Below are positions 11,660 through 22,639 of a stretch of DNA of 64,000 nucleotides, piece after piece. The DNA lies in assembly GCA_001683735.1 (NCBI GenBank), contig LUGG01000009.1, positions 248,001 through 312,000 of the forward strand, read 5' to 3'. This DNA is from Grifola frondosa. Taxonomy: Eukaryota; Basidiomycota; Agaricomycetes; Polyporales; Grifolaceae. Position 1 is the first letter of the stretch; each line of letters opens with the position of its first letter. The position numbers were made by a program, and so were the translations under genes. Below the pieces are notes generated by a model. That model was not told the DNA's origin and searched no databases. It worked only from the letters and a program-made list of their open reading frames with translations.

Positions 11660-13720
11660 TTTCGATACTATGTTACCCTTCGTATTACGCATACATCCCT
11701 AACTTCGAGTTCTTGTAAATAGTAACGTTGACTTGCAAACATGGCGGCCTCACTTTTCCTTCGGGCCGGGTCGGCGTGAGCGTTGATCGTGGGTCCGGTT
11801 CCAAAATCCTGATTCCTGAGTGGCGACAGTAAGTTGACTACAATATTGAACGATTGAACGATTCTACGCAGTGAAGATATCCGCTTATATTCGACAATCC
11901 TTTAAATAGGCTTTCTATCCACGGCCATATGCGAATGGTCCTTTGCAGATACATATTCGCTGAGCTGCAGTCAGTCGCCACAAAGATCACGATCCCACGA
12001 TGACTTTATGTGGTTGAAGCATGTTTCTCTAGTGACTAGTTACTTCTGTAGCCGAACACGAAAATAGTGACCGAGAAGTGGAAATGCGATCAATTAGTCC
12101 TTCCATTTTGCCGTGGAGGAATGTCAGTTTCATGAAGTCACGAACACTGCATCACAAAGCGAAAACGATATTGCACGAACCAGACGGGTATTGAGGGTCG
12201 TAAATCCTGCTTCACATCTATGGAAGTCTCAGCTTCGACTGGTTCATCGATCATCGATCATCGCTTGGTGCAAGCTATGTCTTCGTCACCGCCTAACACG
12301 TCTCCCAGCTCTGCTTCTTCATGACACTCGAGGACAAGAAGAGCTACAGAGGAAGACGACTCTGGTGACGCCATAATAAAAGGCTGACTTATTGAAGAAA
12401 GAACACAACAGGTGGCAATGAAAGCTGCACAACGAAGTATATTTGTTAGGCAAGGTTTGAATGTTGAACTCGGAGTGGATTGGCGTAGTTCGATTGATGT
12501 GTTTCACCTTTGTTGGACATCTGCGGCGGTTACTTCAGACGACATTATGCGAGATATACTGATCCCAATCGGCTCACCATAGCAGGACTTTCATATATAT
12601 TCCAGACAATATCGCCTCCAGTAGATCGAAGGACCGGGTCTGAATTCTTGAACATATGATGAAGCTTTGAAGCCGTTCTACAAGCGCTCATGCGACAGTC
12701 GTGAGTAGTACGATGATATTCAATTTTGTGGTCTAGACGTACCATTGTATCGCTCACAATCTCAACACCATCATGACATTGAGATTATCTGTCATTGTCA
12801 GATGAAAACCCTGCAGCTTCAAGTGTTCATGTACCAGAGATACTTTGCTGATTAGGCTCCCCATCAGGAAAACCTCAACTTTACTTACCTGCTTTTGGGT
12901 ACTTATTCAGTGCTTTTTAGCCGCCTATTCACCTGAAAATAAGTAGATCCAAGCTCTGAATCAATTTATCTCCCTGATTTTTGACTCACTTTTTTTCAGG
13001 CATTTCAGACGAAAAAGTAGAATTTGACTTTTCCTGATAGGCCCGTGTAGCTCCGAAGTGCATATTTTGCACAAAAATTGAGTGTTGCATTAAGGCGAGA
13101 TCACTTTGATATTGTTCTGATGGGATATAAACGTGAGTCAAAATGTAAAGGAGATGTAAGCGGTACACGACCTGAATATATAGCTAGGGAATTCAATCTT
13201 GCACTTCGACCGCCCGATACCTAGTGACATGGCATGACATGACTGGACACCCAGCGTACAGCGATGCATAGGATTGCAACGACTGTGGCATACTCGCAGG
13301 CCGTAGTTATTCATTGCCCAGGATCAGAACTATAGCGTTCTCCCTGCGAAATCGAGAACAAGTATACCACCCGCACCTTAAGCTCTGGAAAGAGCAAGGA
13401 GGTAGTAGCGAAGTCCAGTGGAAGTATGAACTATTGGCGACGTCGGTTCAATGAGATTCGAGTGCGCAATTCCCAGGCCTTCATTTCGAAGAAACAAATA
13501 ATACTAGGACCTCGAAGGCTTAACATATCGCACCCTATGGCCTTCACGACTCTCGTGACACTCAAGTCTACAACCCGTGAAACGAGATTGAAAAAGTATC
13601 AGTAGAACTGGGACACGGAGACGGAAAACGAATGGTCTCAGTGAAGGATGCGTCATTTATCCTTTGTATCTGCAACGTACATCAAAAGCGTACAATTCCC
13701 ATAAAATAGATATTTACATC
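11660..13720. other. 2-kb gene-poor region
   Basis: No conserved gene was recognised on either strand. A Ser/Pro/Asp-rich frame at about 12220-12375 (with an internal stop) and a weak frame at 11741 could be remnants of coding DNA. The sequence is AT-rich and fragmented, like decayed transposon or gene debris. Confidence 0.45.
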
Positions 13721-15896
13721 TCATGCCCCTGACTTCCAGTACGCGATGTCGCCGTCAACCACTGCACAGCGAAAAAATACGCGCCGCGATCAGCAAAAAT
13801 ATAGGGCATTGGCGAATAACACGCTTACTCTCATAAGGCTTGCCTTGCTGCCTGAGCTTTCCAGCAGCCTTGACAGCGGCTTCGCTACCATGCTCGCGGA
13901 GGTCATCATAGCTCATGATTTCACCGCAGACAAATTTGTTCTCGAAGTCCGAACTAGTATAGTTCACTTATCAAATGCGCAATCTGATTTAAAACTAGGA
14001 CATACTGGATAACACCGGCCGCCTGCGGGGCTTTGGTGCCTCGCCTGATCGTCCATGCACGAACCTCATCCGGTCCACAGGTGAAGTACCGGATGAGCTG
14101 ACATATACAATTTGGATTAACACCCTTACCACGAACACGAGAGTAAACAAAGTGACTCACATCAAGACTAGAATACCCAGCTTGAGTGATCTTCCCCAGC
14201 GCACTAGTCGCTCCGATCTTCTTCTGCTCCTCCTCCTTGTCCTCATCAGACATGGAAGCTAGACGGTCCTCAAGCGCGACTGAGAAGGGAATCAACGGAT
14301 CTCCAGGATTGCGCTCGTCAATCCATGCCTTGATCTTTGGCAGCCTGGTACATGTCAGCATAAGAGTCTCGTCTTGTACGTGCGCAAATACACACCATTT
14401 ATTCTTTTTCCGGATGAAGTCCTTCTCGCTCAGATTCACAAGGTATGTAACAGGCTTGGCAGTGAGGAGTTGTAAACCATTGACAACGTCAATCTATTCC
14501 GAACGATTAGTTAGCTTTGCTCACGAAGGAGGCAATTGTGAAGGATCAGAAGAAAATATGTTCTCATGAGCATCTGGGGCGTTACTCCCGCCTCGACGAG
14601 CTGGGTTAATCGAGCCTCAGGCTCTTTGTCATCAGGTGACCGACATCGACGTTCTGATAATTACCTGAGAATAACATTGGGTTAGCTTGACATTCCGAGG
14701 GATGATATGGGAAATGAGAAAAAAGGAACCTTTGGACCAAATCTGCTACTGGAGAAAGGTTGAAGAACAAGTCAAAACCAGTCCGAGTTGAAACATAAAA
14801 AAATTACATTCAGAGAAACAGAGAAAGGAATGGAAGAAAAAGGTCAGAATACACCATTATCTCAAAGGCATTTGGGGCGTTACTCCCGCCTCGACGAGCT
14901 GGGTTATCGAGCGAAGGAGCTCTTTATCATCACAAATACACGAAGTGCAAGAAGAATAAATTGGTCCGGAATCAATACGCACCTCTTTGTTTGTCCAATC
15001 TGCTTTCCGGACATCCTTGTTATCTTCGGTCAGGACCTTGTAGATTTTTTCTACAGTAGCCTATGGGCTGATTAATAAGTCACCGGGGACACGTCGAAAT
15101 GCAATACGCACAATTTCCTCTTTTCTCGCCCTATCAGCTAAACTGTTATTCCCTAAGGCACGACCACTCTTTTTGAGGGTCTCCAGAGACTTTTCAACCC
15201 ATTCAATGTCCTTCAGACGGAGCTCTGTCTGAATGATCTCCATATCACGGCAAGGATCGACGTCTCCTTCAACGTGGATGACTTCCGCGTCATCGAACGC
15301 GCGGACAACCTGGAAGATACCGTCTACTGCGCGTACATGAGATAAGAACGCGTTGCCTAGACCGGCTCCTGTCGATGCACCCTTGCATGAATATCAATGG
15401 ATGCCATGATGATGCTGTAGAGGTCGTGCACTTACAGCGGTAAGACCCGCGATATCGATGCACGTAAGGAATGCAGGTACACGAGATACGGGCTTGTACA
15501 GATCACATAACCATTCAAAGCGAGTGTCTGGAACGGGAATACGCGCTTCCTGATGAACACGCATGAGTACAACCCCGGCACACAAACGTCTAACAACATA
15601 TATCTACCTCGGGGTTGATGGTCGCGTATGGGAAGTTTGCCGCTTTTCCGAGGTCTGCGGGGTGATGAGAGTCAGAACGCTTTTAATCGGGGTAATTAGA
15701 TGGACACTGACCGCTCTTCGACAACGCGTTGAAAAAAGACGATTTGCCTACATTGGGCACGCCTAAGTGGGAAATGAATTTGAGATACGAATTTTTTCAG
15801 CGGTCAAACAAACAGACCTACGATACCAATCTTGAGGTTATTGCTCGGTCTGCCGAGCAAAACTTTCTTCTCCTGAACAGCTTTCTTCGGCGGCAT
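13721..15896 (-). CDS. OLA1: OLA1/YchF-type P-loop ATPase/GTPase
   Basis: The start is [11 protein letters not shown] at 15896; the stop is at 13723-13721. The first exon ends at 15818, and a 55-nt intron splits the Walker A region, giving [20 protein letters not shown]. Further motifs follow in order: [60 protein letters not shown] and a C-terminal TGS domain with [17 protein letters not shown] and [10 protein letters not shown]. These are hallmarks of the cytosolic OLA1 subfamily, an Obg-related ATPase that associates with ribosomes and stress responses. About ten introns are present. Nine are near 50-65 nt, but the one at 14494-14982 is 489 nt and carries a repeat. The frame is intact through all exons. 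Confidence 0.93.
14494..14982 (-). repeat. 489-nt OLA1 intron with duplicated 64-bp block
   Basis: This intron lies between exons ending DWTNKE and starting IDVVNGLQ. It holds two copies of a block, at 14571-14634 and 14869-14932, 298 bp apart in the same orientation. They share an exact 33-nt core, GGGGCGTTACTCCCGCCTCGACGAGCTGGGTTA split here only by context, and then diverge with indels. On the gene strand both copies are open and read DDKE..., then [12 protein letters not shown], which is not part of the normal OLA1 protein. Confidence 0.75.
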
Positions 15897-16184
15897 TCTA
15901 GAGGTCTTCTTCTTCGCTCTTAAAGCACTTGAGACGTGAAAGAATCTATGGTTGTTGTAAACTGCGAGGAGGGGAAGAGACCGGGACGATGATGGTGGAT
16001 GCAAGTGCAGAGACAAGAACTGCACACATCGATCAAGCTGCATCGAATTTCCGTGGACGAAAAGTCTGATATGCGGAGTTTTAAATAAGTCCAAATCCTG
16101 ACAGGATTCCCACGATTCCGGCATTGCTTCGGCAAGCCATGAGACTATTTCTGCTGACAGTGAGCCTGCTCTCTACCGCAAACG
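15897..16184. promoter_or_regulatory. Divergent promoter of OLA1 and the small secreted protein
   Basis: A 288-bp spacer between head-to-head starts. It has T/C-rich and A-rich stretches but no clear TATA element. Elements cannot be assigned to either gene by eye. Confidence 0.4.
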
Positions 16185-16872
16185 ATGAGGACATCGCTGC
16201 TCCTCGCTATCTTGTCCACCTTTTGCGTGTTGTCTGTGTATACCCAGACAATCACGACCACCGATGAGTGAGCCTATATTCCTAGGCCATTTACCTCAGC
16301 TCACGCTACTCTTTCAGCGTCGGAGAGACTGTCGTGGAAGTCATCACGGTCGATCCTGTTCTCGGCCTCCCGACCACGGAAATTCTGTGAATAGTGTTGA
16401 ATAGTGTTGAATATCGTGTGCTACATGCGCTGATGTCATCTGTCTTAGACAAACCCTTACGTCTACTACCTCAACCACGACAACAACTCCCGATGTACAG
16501 GGCGGACCCGTTGGCCAACCTGCTGTGACATCAGCTGGACCTACTGTATACGTGTATACCACGACCGATGCCGTCGGTGAGCAAAATTTTCCTTTCATCG
16601 CTGAACATATCGCTCAGCGTGCGACCTCTACAGGAGACACCATTGATGTTACAGCCACGTTCACGGCGACATTCCAGACTTCCGTATTTACTCCACAATC
16701 GACTGGAACGATCTTACAGTACAGCCAGTGGCTAAGCATGGTGGGATCCAATACCGTTGCCCCATCCCAAAACGCCGCGTTGGCACCATGGAATGTGGAC
16801 CGCACGTGGATAGTGATTGCGGTGGGAACGCTCACTGGCGTGCTTGGTGGGGCGGGGTTGGTCTTTGCATGA
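16185..16872 (+). CDS. Small Ser/Thr-rich secreted protein, probably GPI-anchored
   Basis: Exons: 16185-16267, 16318-16386, 16449-16576, 16634-16872, giving about 172 residues. The N terminus MRTSLLLAILSTFCVLSVYT is a clear signal peptide. The body is rich in Thr/Ser/Val (TLTSTTSTTTTTP). The C terminus after a short Asn/Ala/Pro stretch is a strongly hydrophobic tail, IVIAVGTLTGVLGGAGLVFA, ending directly at the stop, as expected of a GPI-attachment signal. The fourth exon could be read without its intron, but splicing at 16577-16633 restores normal phase and removes an odd insertion. I infer a cell-wall or membrane-surface glycoprotein; no enzymatic motif is visible. Intron 2 holds three copies of a 10-bp unit (GAATAGTGTT). 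Confidence 0.7.
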
Positions 16873-18324
16873 TCATGGACGCTGCTGCTTTGCAATATAC
16901 GAACTAACGTTTTATGCTTTGTCTCCTTACCAACGAGATGGACCCTTGTTGTAGACGATGTACTCGTTGACGACCTACTTTAGAACCACTGTCTGGCCCT
17001 GTATCTATATATATACCTACCGCATTGTTTGCACTACTCATTTATCTCCACCGTGAGATGATCTGGCTTGTAAACTCAGCACACACGACCAAAAATACTT
17101 GAGCGGAGAGAGGATGTTATATTTAGTATTCGCTTATAAGTTCACAAGCTGGTTGCAAATGTGTTTACTGAATGCATCGTAGAAACTGTAATATTGTGGG
17201 TCACTGAAGCAATGAATCAGAATTTTCGGAGAATGGCCGCTACTAGTCAGGATAACAAAAATTATTATGGTGATAGACGTACCTTCAGTACTCGCATACG
17301 GAACATACGTCGGAATTTCTGCGAGCGTACGATTCTCACCTGCACCAGACATACTCCGCCAGGTATATCTTGCCTTTAAGCAATCTCCTGAGTCCCTCAT
17401 GCCAAATTCCTACGGAGATCTTTGGAGGGAAAAGCAGTCAATGCATATTTTCGAAAAATTTCGAGTAGCCGGTGCGAGGACGAATGTCGGGAATCTGGGT
17501 CATCCTAAAGAAGGGACCTCCTGCATAAGCCGTAGCGATATATCAAACCGCAGGTTGCGATCGTAAGGACGGCCGAACAAAGTCGGATAGGCGCTTCGCG
17601 AATACATGCAGTCGCGGTCCACCTTCATATGGACACTTCCAGAGCGAGTTAACGTCGATGCAAGTCTGCATCTGAACCAGGACGGAACTCAAACCAGAGA
17701 ACGGAGAACGCGATCACCTAGCGGCCACCGACGTCGCTTGGCTGCACAGAAGCCGATACTCAATACTGTGGTAAGCCTTATTCGGTGCACAGAGGGTCAT
17801 TTCATAAATGGTTTTGAGTTGGAATGGGGGTTCTCGAGCTATCGCGTTGGGATTGTTCGGTCTGGTATTATTTATTTCGGCATAGTCATGAATTGCACCA
17901 GCTCTGCGACATCGAAGAGTCCTGCAAGGTCATTATGAATGTATTCCAGAAAATTCCTAGATCCAGAAGACGGAATGTGTGGGTGGGCATATATCTGGAG
18001 CACGGGGGTGTCCTTTTTCATGTGACTATCGAGTGCAGCTGTGGAAGTGCGCAGAAGGATATTGATGCATTTACAGGTCCTGTGGATCAATTAAAGAGGC
18101 TACAAATCGTAGGATAGATACTAGTGAAGACGTGTGACACTGTGTGACACCATTTGGTGGCTGTGGCGATCGGCGTAGTAGCAAGTTGTTGGTAAATGAC
18201 CACAACATCGCAAACAAAGACATTCACGACATCAACGTCCTCAAGACGTTCATAGCGTCGGCCAGATTCTTGGTGTACAGGAAGCCAATATCTATACGAC
18301 CTTAACTCAGGGCACGGTTGCACA
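16873..18324. other. 1.4-kb region without a recognised gene
   Basis: Several short frames are present. A minus-strand stretch near 17625-17500 reads RSAYPTLFGRPYDRNLRFD and looks coding, but it has no start-to-stop model and no family I recognise. A plus-strand frame at 17824-18117 is also unassigned. The region may carry an eroded gene on the minus strand. Confidence 0.35.
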
Positions 18325-20975
18325 ATGTCTAGCATGCTCGCAATCGCATGTGTCGTCGATTCATCCCTTTCCATCGCTGCTGAATGGAATCAACTCCTCA
18401 CCGAATACATTCTCCCTTTGCTACAGCGATGCGCTGAATCCTATACCAGTCGCGATGTTCGTCCTTTGCATCTCTCCATCATCTCTTCTGCTGACATATG
18501 AGCGAACAGTTTCGGATAGGCTTCGTTAGTTATGCGACCGCAGAAACGCTCCCAACGCCTGTCCTATCGACAGTATTTTTCTCTTCCCCCGCTGTGGTTG
18601 TTAAGGATTTACGTGAGTTTCCAACACGCATGGGGATAGGCGAGACAGGTTCGTCGGAATCTCAGGGGATGGCCGCATTGGAAGGTCTTGTGGCTGCGCT
18701 TGAGGTACGCCACTTTGCTATTGAAGATTGCACATTTGTGGGGAAAGCGGTACCTCTGCCGATGTCTGTGTCGGACTCACCGACCGCTCAAGCTATTTCT
18801 GAAGCTCGCTAAGATATCGAGACCCCCGGCCTACTCTTGAACAGTAGTTTTATGTGCTCAGCATGCTACTTTCCCTTGACTGGAGTAAAACGATATCTGC
18901 CGTGTTTCGCCCCAGTAGTCTCGTGTAGCACCACTTGTTGCTGGCTAATGTCGCTCCATACACTTGCCTAATATCCTTGCGTGTAACATAGCTAACCCTC
19001 CTCGTAGTTGTTTGACACCCTGAAAAATTCTGCCGAGGTAAAATGCAAACTTTTCTTTAATACTTACTGTGCTGAGGCGAACGCGACTATAGACCACTGC
19101 GTGTCATTTAATTCATATCGCTGCGGCACCACCTGACTCCGCAGAGCGACCAATGTGGAACTTGTGTCCCTCGTTCGACTTTGTCTCGTGGGATACGCTG
19201 CCGGGTGAGCTTCGCAAGGCGAGTTTGCCGAGCGTGTTACCCTTGCCTATCTTGCGCTAATTACTTTCAACAGAGGGGCATATGCTATAGTAGCATTTTG
19301 TTGAAGCCCATTACTCGATTTTCCCAATTGTACGCATCGGTGTGTGATGTCCTACTATGCGTGTTATAGCCTCTCACAACTCTCGATAGGCTGCTGCAGG
19401 CTCGACGCAAGCGCCTTGGTTCTCTGTTCGACCATCACATACACTGCACCTTAGCGGCTTCCCTCAAAAAGGCATTAAGCGCGAAGTCGTGGCACCGGCC
19501 GAGCGCAGTCCAGAATCCAAGCGTGCACGTGTACAACCTCCACCCGCTCAATCATCACCGAAACCGACAACTGCAGTTCCTCCAACTCAGACTTCCTCTA
19601 CCCACGCATCGCCTACGCGCCCCGGCCAGCCTTCATCAATGGCGCTTATACCCGATGTTCAGCAACGTATGCAAATGATGATGAATACTATAAGGCGTAA
19701 TATGCAGCAAGTGACGGCATTGGAGCGAGAGGGTCACCATGTAGAAGCAGTCGCCTTGAAGGACCAGATGTTGTTGCAGGTGCACGAATTTCAAAGGATC
19801 AAGGAACAGCTCGCGCGAGCACAGATGCAGTCAACGGGGGCTGGTTCGAATGGGAGCACAGTCCCCCGGTCATCGGAGACTCCTACAACACAGACTGCGA
19901 TGGGCCAGGTGGCTCCTCCAGCCGTAGCGCCGTTATCGCAGCCACAGATATCTTCAATGAGCGATCCGGCTCCAGCCTCGCAGCCTGCACCGCAGCCACG
20001 TCCTCCTATTCTCTCTGCACCGCCAATTGCATCCAGTGCCAGCGGAAGTATAAGCGCGCAGCCGCCACCGGCGATCCAGGTGCCTCCCCAAGGCTTCGCC
20101 GGGAACCCGCAGATGGCAGCTCAGATGCATAAGCTGATTGAGCAACGCAATAGGGCACCGGCTCCCCCACTCGCTCAGGTGCCACCTACATCGGGGAATG
20201 TTGGTGCGTCGGGATCGCAGAATGCCGGACAGAATGCGCCTCCCCGCGCTGTGTGGCATGGTATACTCTCCTGGAGTGGCTCTGATCCCGAGACCCATGT
20301 GAAGAAGGATCTACAGGCATATGTGATGGCTCTTAGCTCCAGCAATGCTGAATTCATGTGAGCATTGATGTGATGTTCTACATTTTCAAATGGCTTGTCT
20401 GACATTCTGGCGAGTAGGTATGCAGACACTTGGCCCAAAGTGTTGTCGTTGGCACCCTCAAGCGAGCGTGCCGGACCCGTGCCAGTACTGCGGGATTGGC
20501 TCTCTCGGCATAAGGCCATTCTCCTGCAGCTAACATACGAGACTCGCCCTCCGGGTTAGACCCCAAAATAAATGAGGACAACTACCGAGATCTGTTCAGA
20601 CTCTTATTTGAGAAGAACGTAGTGCGTGAAGCTCGCCTTTCTATGCTTTGCACACCTTGACACGTCCGTTGACTCTCCTATGATCAGTATGCACTCGCTG
20701 CATGGCCTGGTGCCGATGGAAGGGTAGAAAATCGTCTGCTCATTTTTCCGGTGAAGGGCGGTCAACAGAGCTTGCTTGTAGGCGCGTACTTCCCCATGCC
20801 CGGTGGAGTGCCCGAGCTGCCCAAGGCGGATATCGGTGGGATTCAGATACCCGCCGAATTGACGGCTTTGATATCAAAATTTCCCCCCAATCAGCAAGCA
20901 GCAATCGAAGCGCTGGCTCCGGACAAGAAGCTAACCTTTCTCAAGGCCATGTGGATGCGCATCATACACAGCAAG

Positions 20976-21012
<37 letters not shown>

Positions 21013-21385
21013 AACAACAACAGCAGCAACAACAGCAACAGCAACAGCAACAACGGCTGCAGCAACAGCCGAACCAGACGCTACAACCACCGCTCGCGAT
21101 CCGGTCGGGAGAGATGAACCCGTTCTTGCCTGGAACTGGCCCCAATATGACTGCAGTGCTCAACTCGCTTGTGAACCCGTCGCAGCCGTCAAATCAGGTC
21201 AACCCGATGGGCACATCGGCTTCAACGCTGGACCCGCGCAGGGGCATGGCATCGCGCCAGGCATGCACCAGCGCACACCGAGCGGCGGAGGGCAGGGCGT
21301 GCCGAATGTCAGCTTTGAGATGTTGCAGTCGTTCATGCAGCGGAATCCGGAAGGCGGGGCGGGACCTAGTACGGGGCATGTGTGA
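18325..21385 (+). CDS. MED25: Mediator subunit 25-like protein (Med25 VWA domain) with polyglutamine tail
   Basis: Exons: 18325-18704, 19008-19037, 19093-19218, 19274-19339, 19390-about 20358, one starting near 20417, and a final exon from about 20692. The N terminus is a von Willebrand A-like fold (LAIACVVDSSLSIAAEWNQL, FRIGFVSYATAETLPTP, GMAALEGLVAALE, then LFDTLKNSAE, CHLIHIAAAPPDSAERP). A Pro/Gln-rich middle follows, then a second conserved block (AVWHGILSWSG, LLIFPVKGGQQSLLVGAYFP) and a Q26 tract. This order suits fungal Med25-like subunits, which link activators to RNA polymerase II. One-base repairs are needed near 18490, 20556 and 21230. Intron 1 is long (303 nt), and the 19219-19273 intron uses a GC donor. 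Confidence 0.75.
20976..21053 (+). repeat. CAG/CAA microsatellite encoding 26 glutamines
   Basis: An uninterrupted glutamine run of mixed CAG and CAA codons within the Med25-like gene, directly after RIIHSK. The codon mixture suggests selection for the amino-acid tract rather than pure slippage. Length is likely to vary between strains. Confidence 0.9.
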
Positions 21386-21589
21386 CGGACCGTAGCTACT
21401 GTAGCACATCTATTGTACTATATGCGTGCATGGTGCACAGGGATCCGACTGGAATTTCTAGAGCAGCTGGTGGTCATCGACGTGACTGTTCCAAGAGACA
21501 TGATATTATCGCTACATTATCACACATCACATATACAGGATACAACCGCAGCGTTTGAATAAACAAGGCCTCGTCGAACTAAATATTCA

Positions 21590-22639
21590 TTAGGATGATG
21601 GGGCGCTGCACTGGCCATCCATGCCCCGAATCCGCTCATGGTCCGCAAAATTTGGCTGTGATTCATAAACGGTGATGACAGGCTCATACTTGCGCTGTAA
21701 AAGGTCAGGAAGCATAGGGATGTGACGTATATAGGCATACCTCGCTCCACTGCCCCAGGAACCCAACGTAATAGATACGGGTGGTATCGGCTCCCTGAGA
21801 AGAAGGGAAAAAGAGTGTGATAGACGTTGCGTTGGGGAACTTAGCGGCCCTAAAGATGTGATCCAAAAGCCATATATTCGATGGACGTTTTGAAGAGGAC
21901 AAGAGAAAGAGATATACATTACATGATATTCGCCGACATCCCTGCCTATAGGCACAATAAACTCTTGAGTGGGTTTGCAGTCTGTAATGTTTGAGAAGTC
22001 AAGGTCCTCGGCATTCGCATACTGTAAGAGCAAACGTCAGATTATCACGTCCACACGTTGTCCTAGCTAGAGCCTATTTGCGGGAAGAGCCATTAGGGCA
22101 TCACTAAGCGACTCTGGAAATTTACTTGGTTGTTTTTTTGGAAATATTTGGTGGCAGTACAATCTTGTAATCACGACGAATGCGTTCTCATGGAATAAGA
22201 GGACCACTAACCAGAGCAACTTTGGTAGGAGTTTGGTCGGCGGGGCCGGCCTTCAAGAGGAGCGCGCGCAGTTTGACTGACCCAGTGAATGGTACCCGTA
22301 TGATCCTAGTCTCGGTTTGCTATGCATCGTGCGCGCGACGATAGCAATTGCTTACATCTGATCGTCTGAATCCGATTCAAGAAACTATTTATAATAAGTT
22401 CAAAAGGCAGGTATTGAGAGCCAGATAGGACGTACCTCTTGCTCGTCCAACCGCTCATTCCATGGCTTGATGATCTCCGGGCCCTTTCCAGGGAACTCAG
22501 CATTGAAGGCCACCACGTTCGCGCGATCAATGCGAGAGAACAGATTATCTCGCTGGCCTTGACTCTCTGGTACGTCGTGATCATGGTCATGATCATGGCT
22601 TTCATCATTACAGTTTCCGTGAGAGTGATTGTGGGACAT
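21590..22639 (-). CDS. PITH-domain protein (PITHD1 / thioredoxin-like C-terminal domain)
   Basis: The start at 22639 gives MSHNHSHGNC and a His/Asp-rich leader (HDHDHDHDV). The PITH domain follows: LFSRIDRANVVAFNAE, VKLRALLLKAGPADQTPTKV, YANAEDLDFSNITD, ATSITLFFPSSQGADTTRI and YYVGFLGQW. It ends with NFADHERIRGMDGQCSAPSS. The His-rich N terminus followed by PITH resembles PITHD1-type proteins, which in other eukaryotes associate with the proteasome; the role here is inferred from the family. Exons are separated by short introns. The junction before AAKFPNATS is out of phase by one base unless a G is restored near 21850. The stop is at 21592-21590. Confidence 0.87.

Noticed and set aside
12220..12375. 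Ser/Pro/Asp-rich frame resembling a coding exon
   Set aside because: It has an in-frame stop, no splice support and no family motif; kept only as possible debris.
20891..21163. Minus-strand poly-Cys frame
   Set aside because: Pure reverse reading of the CAG/CAA glutamine tract.
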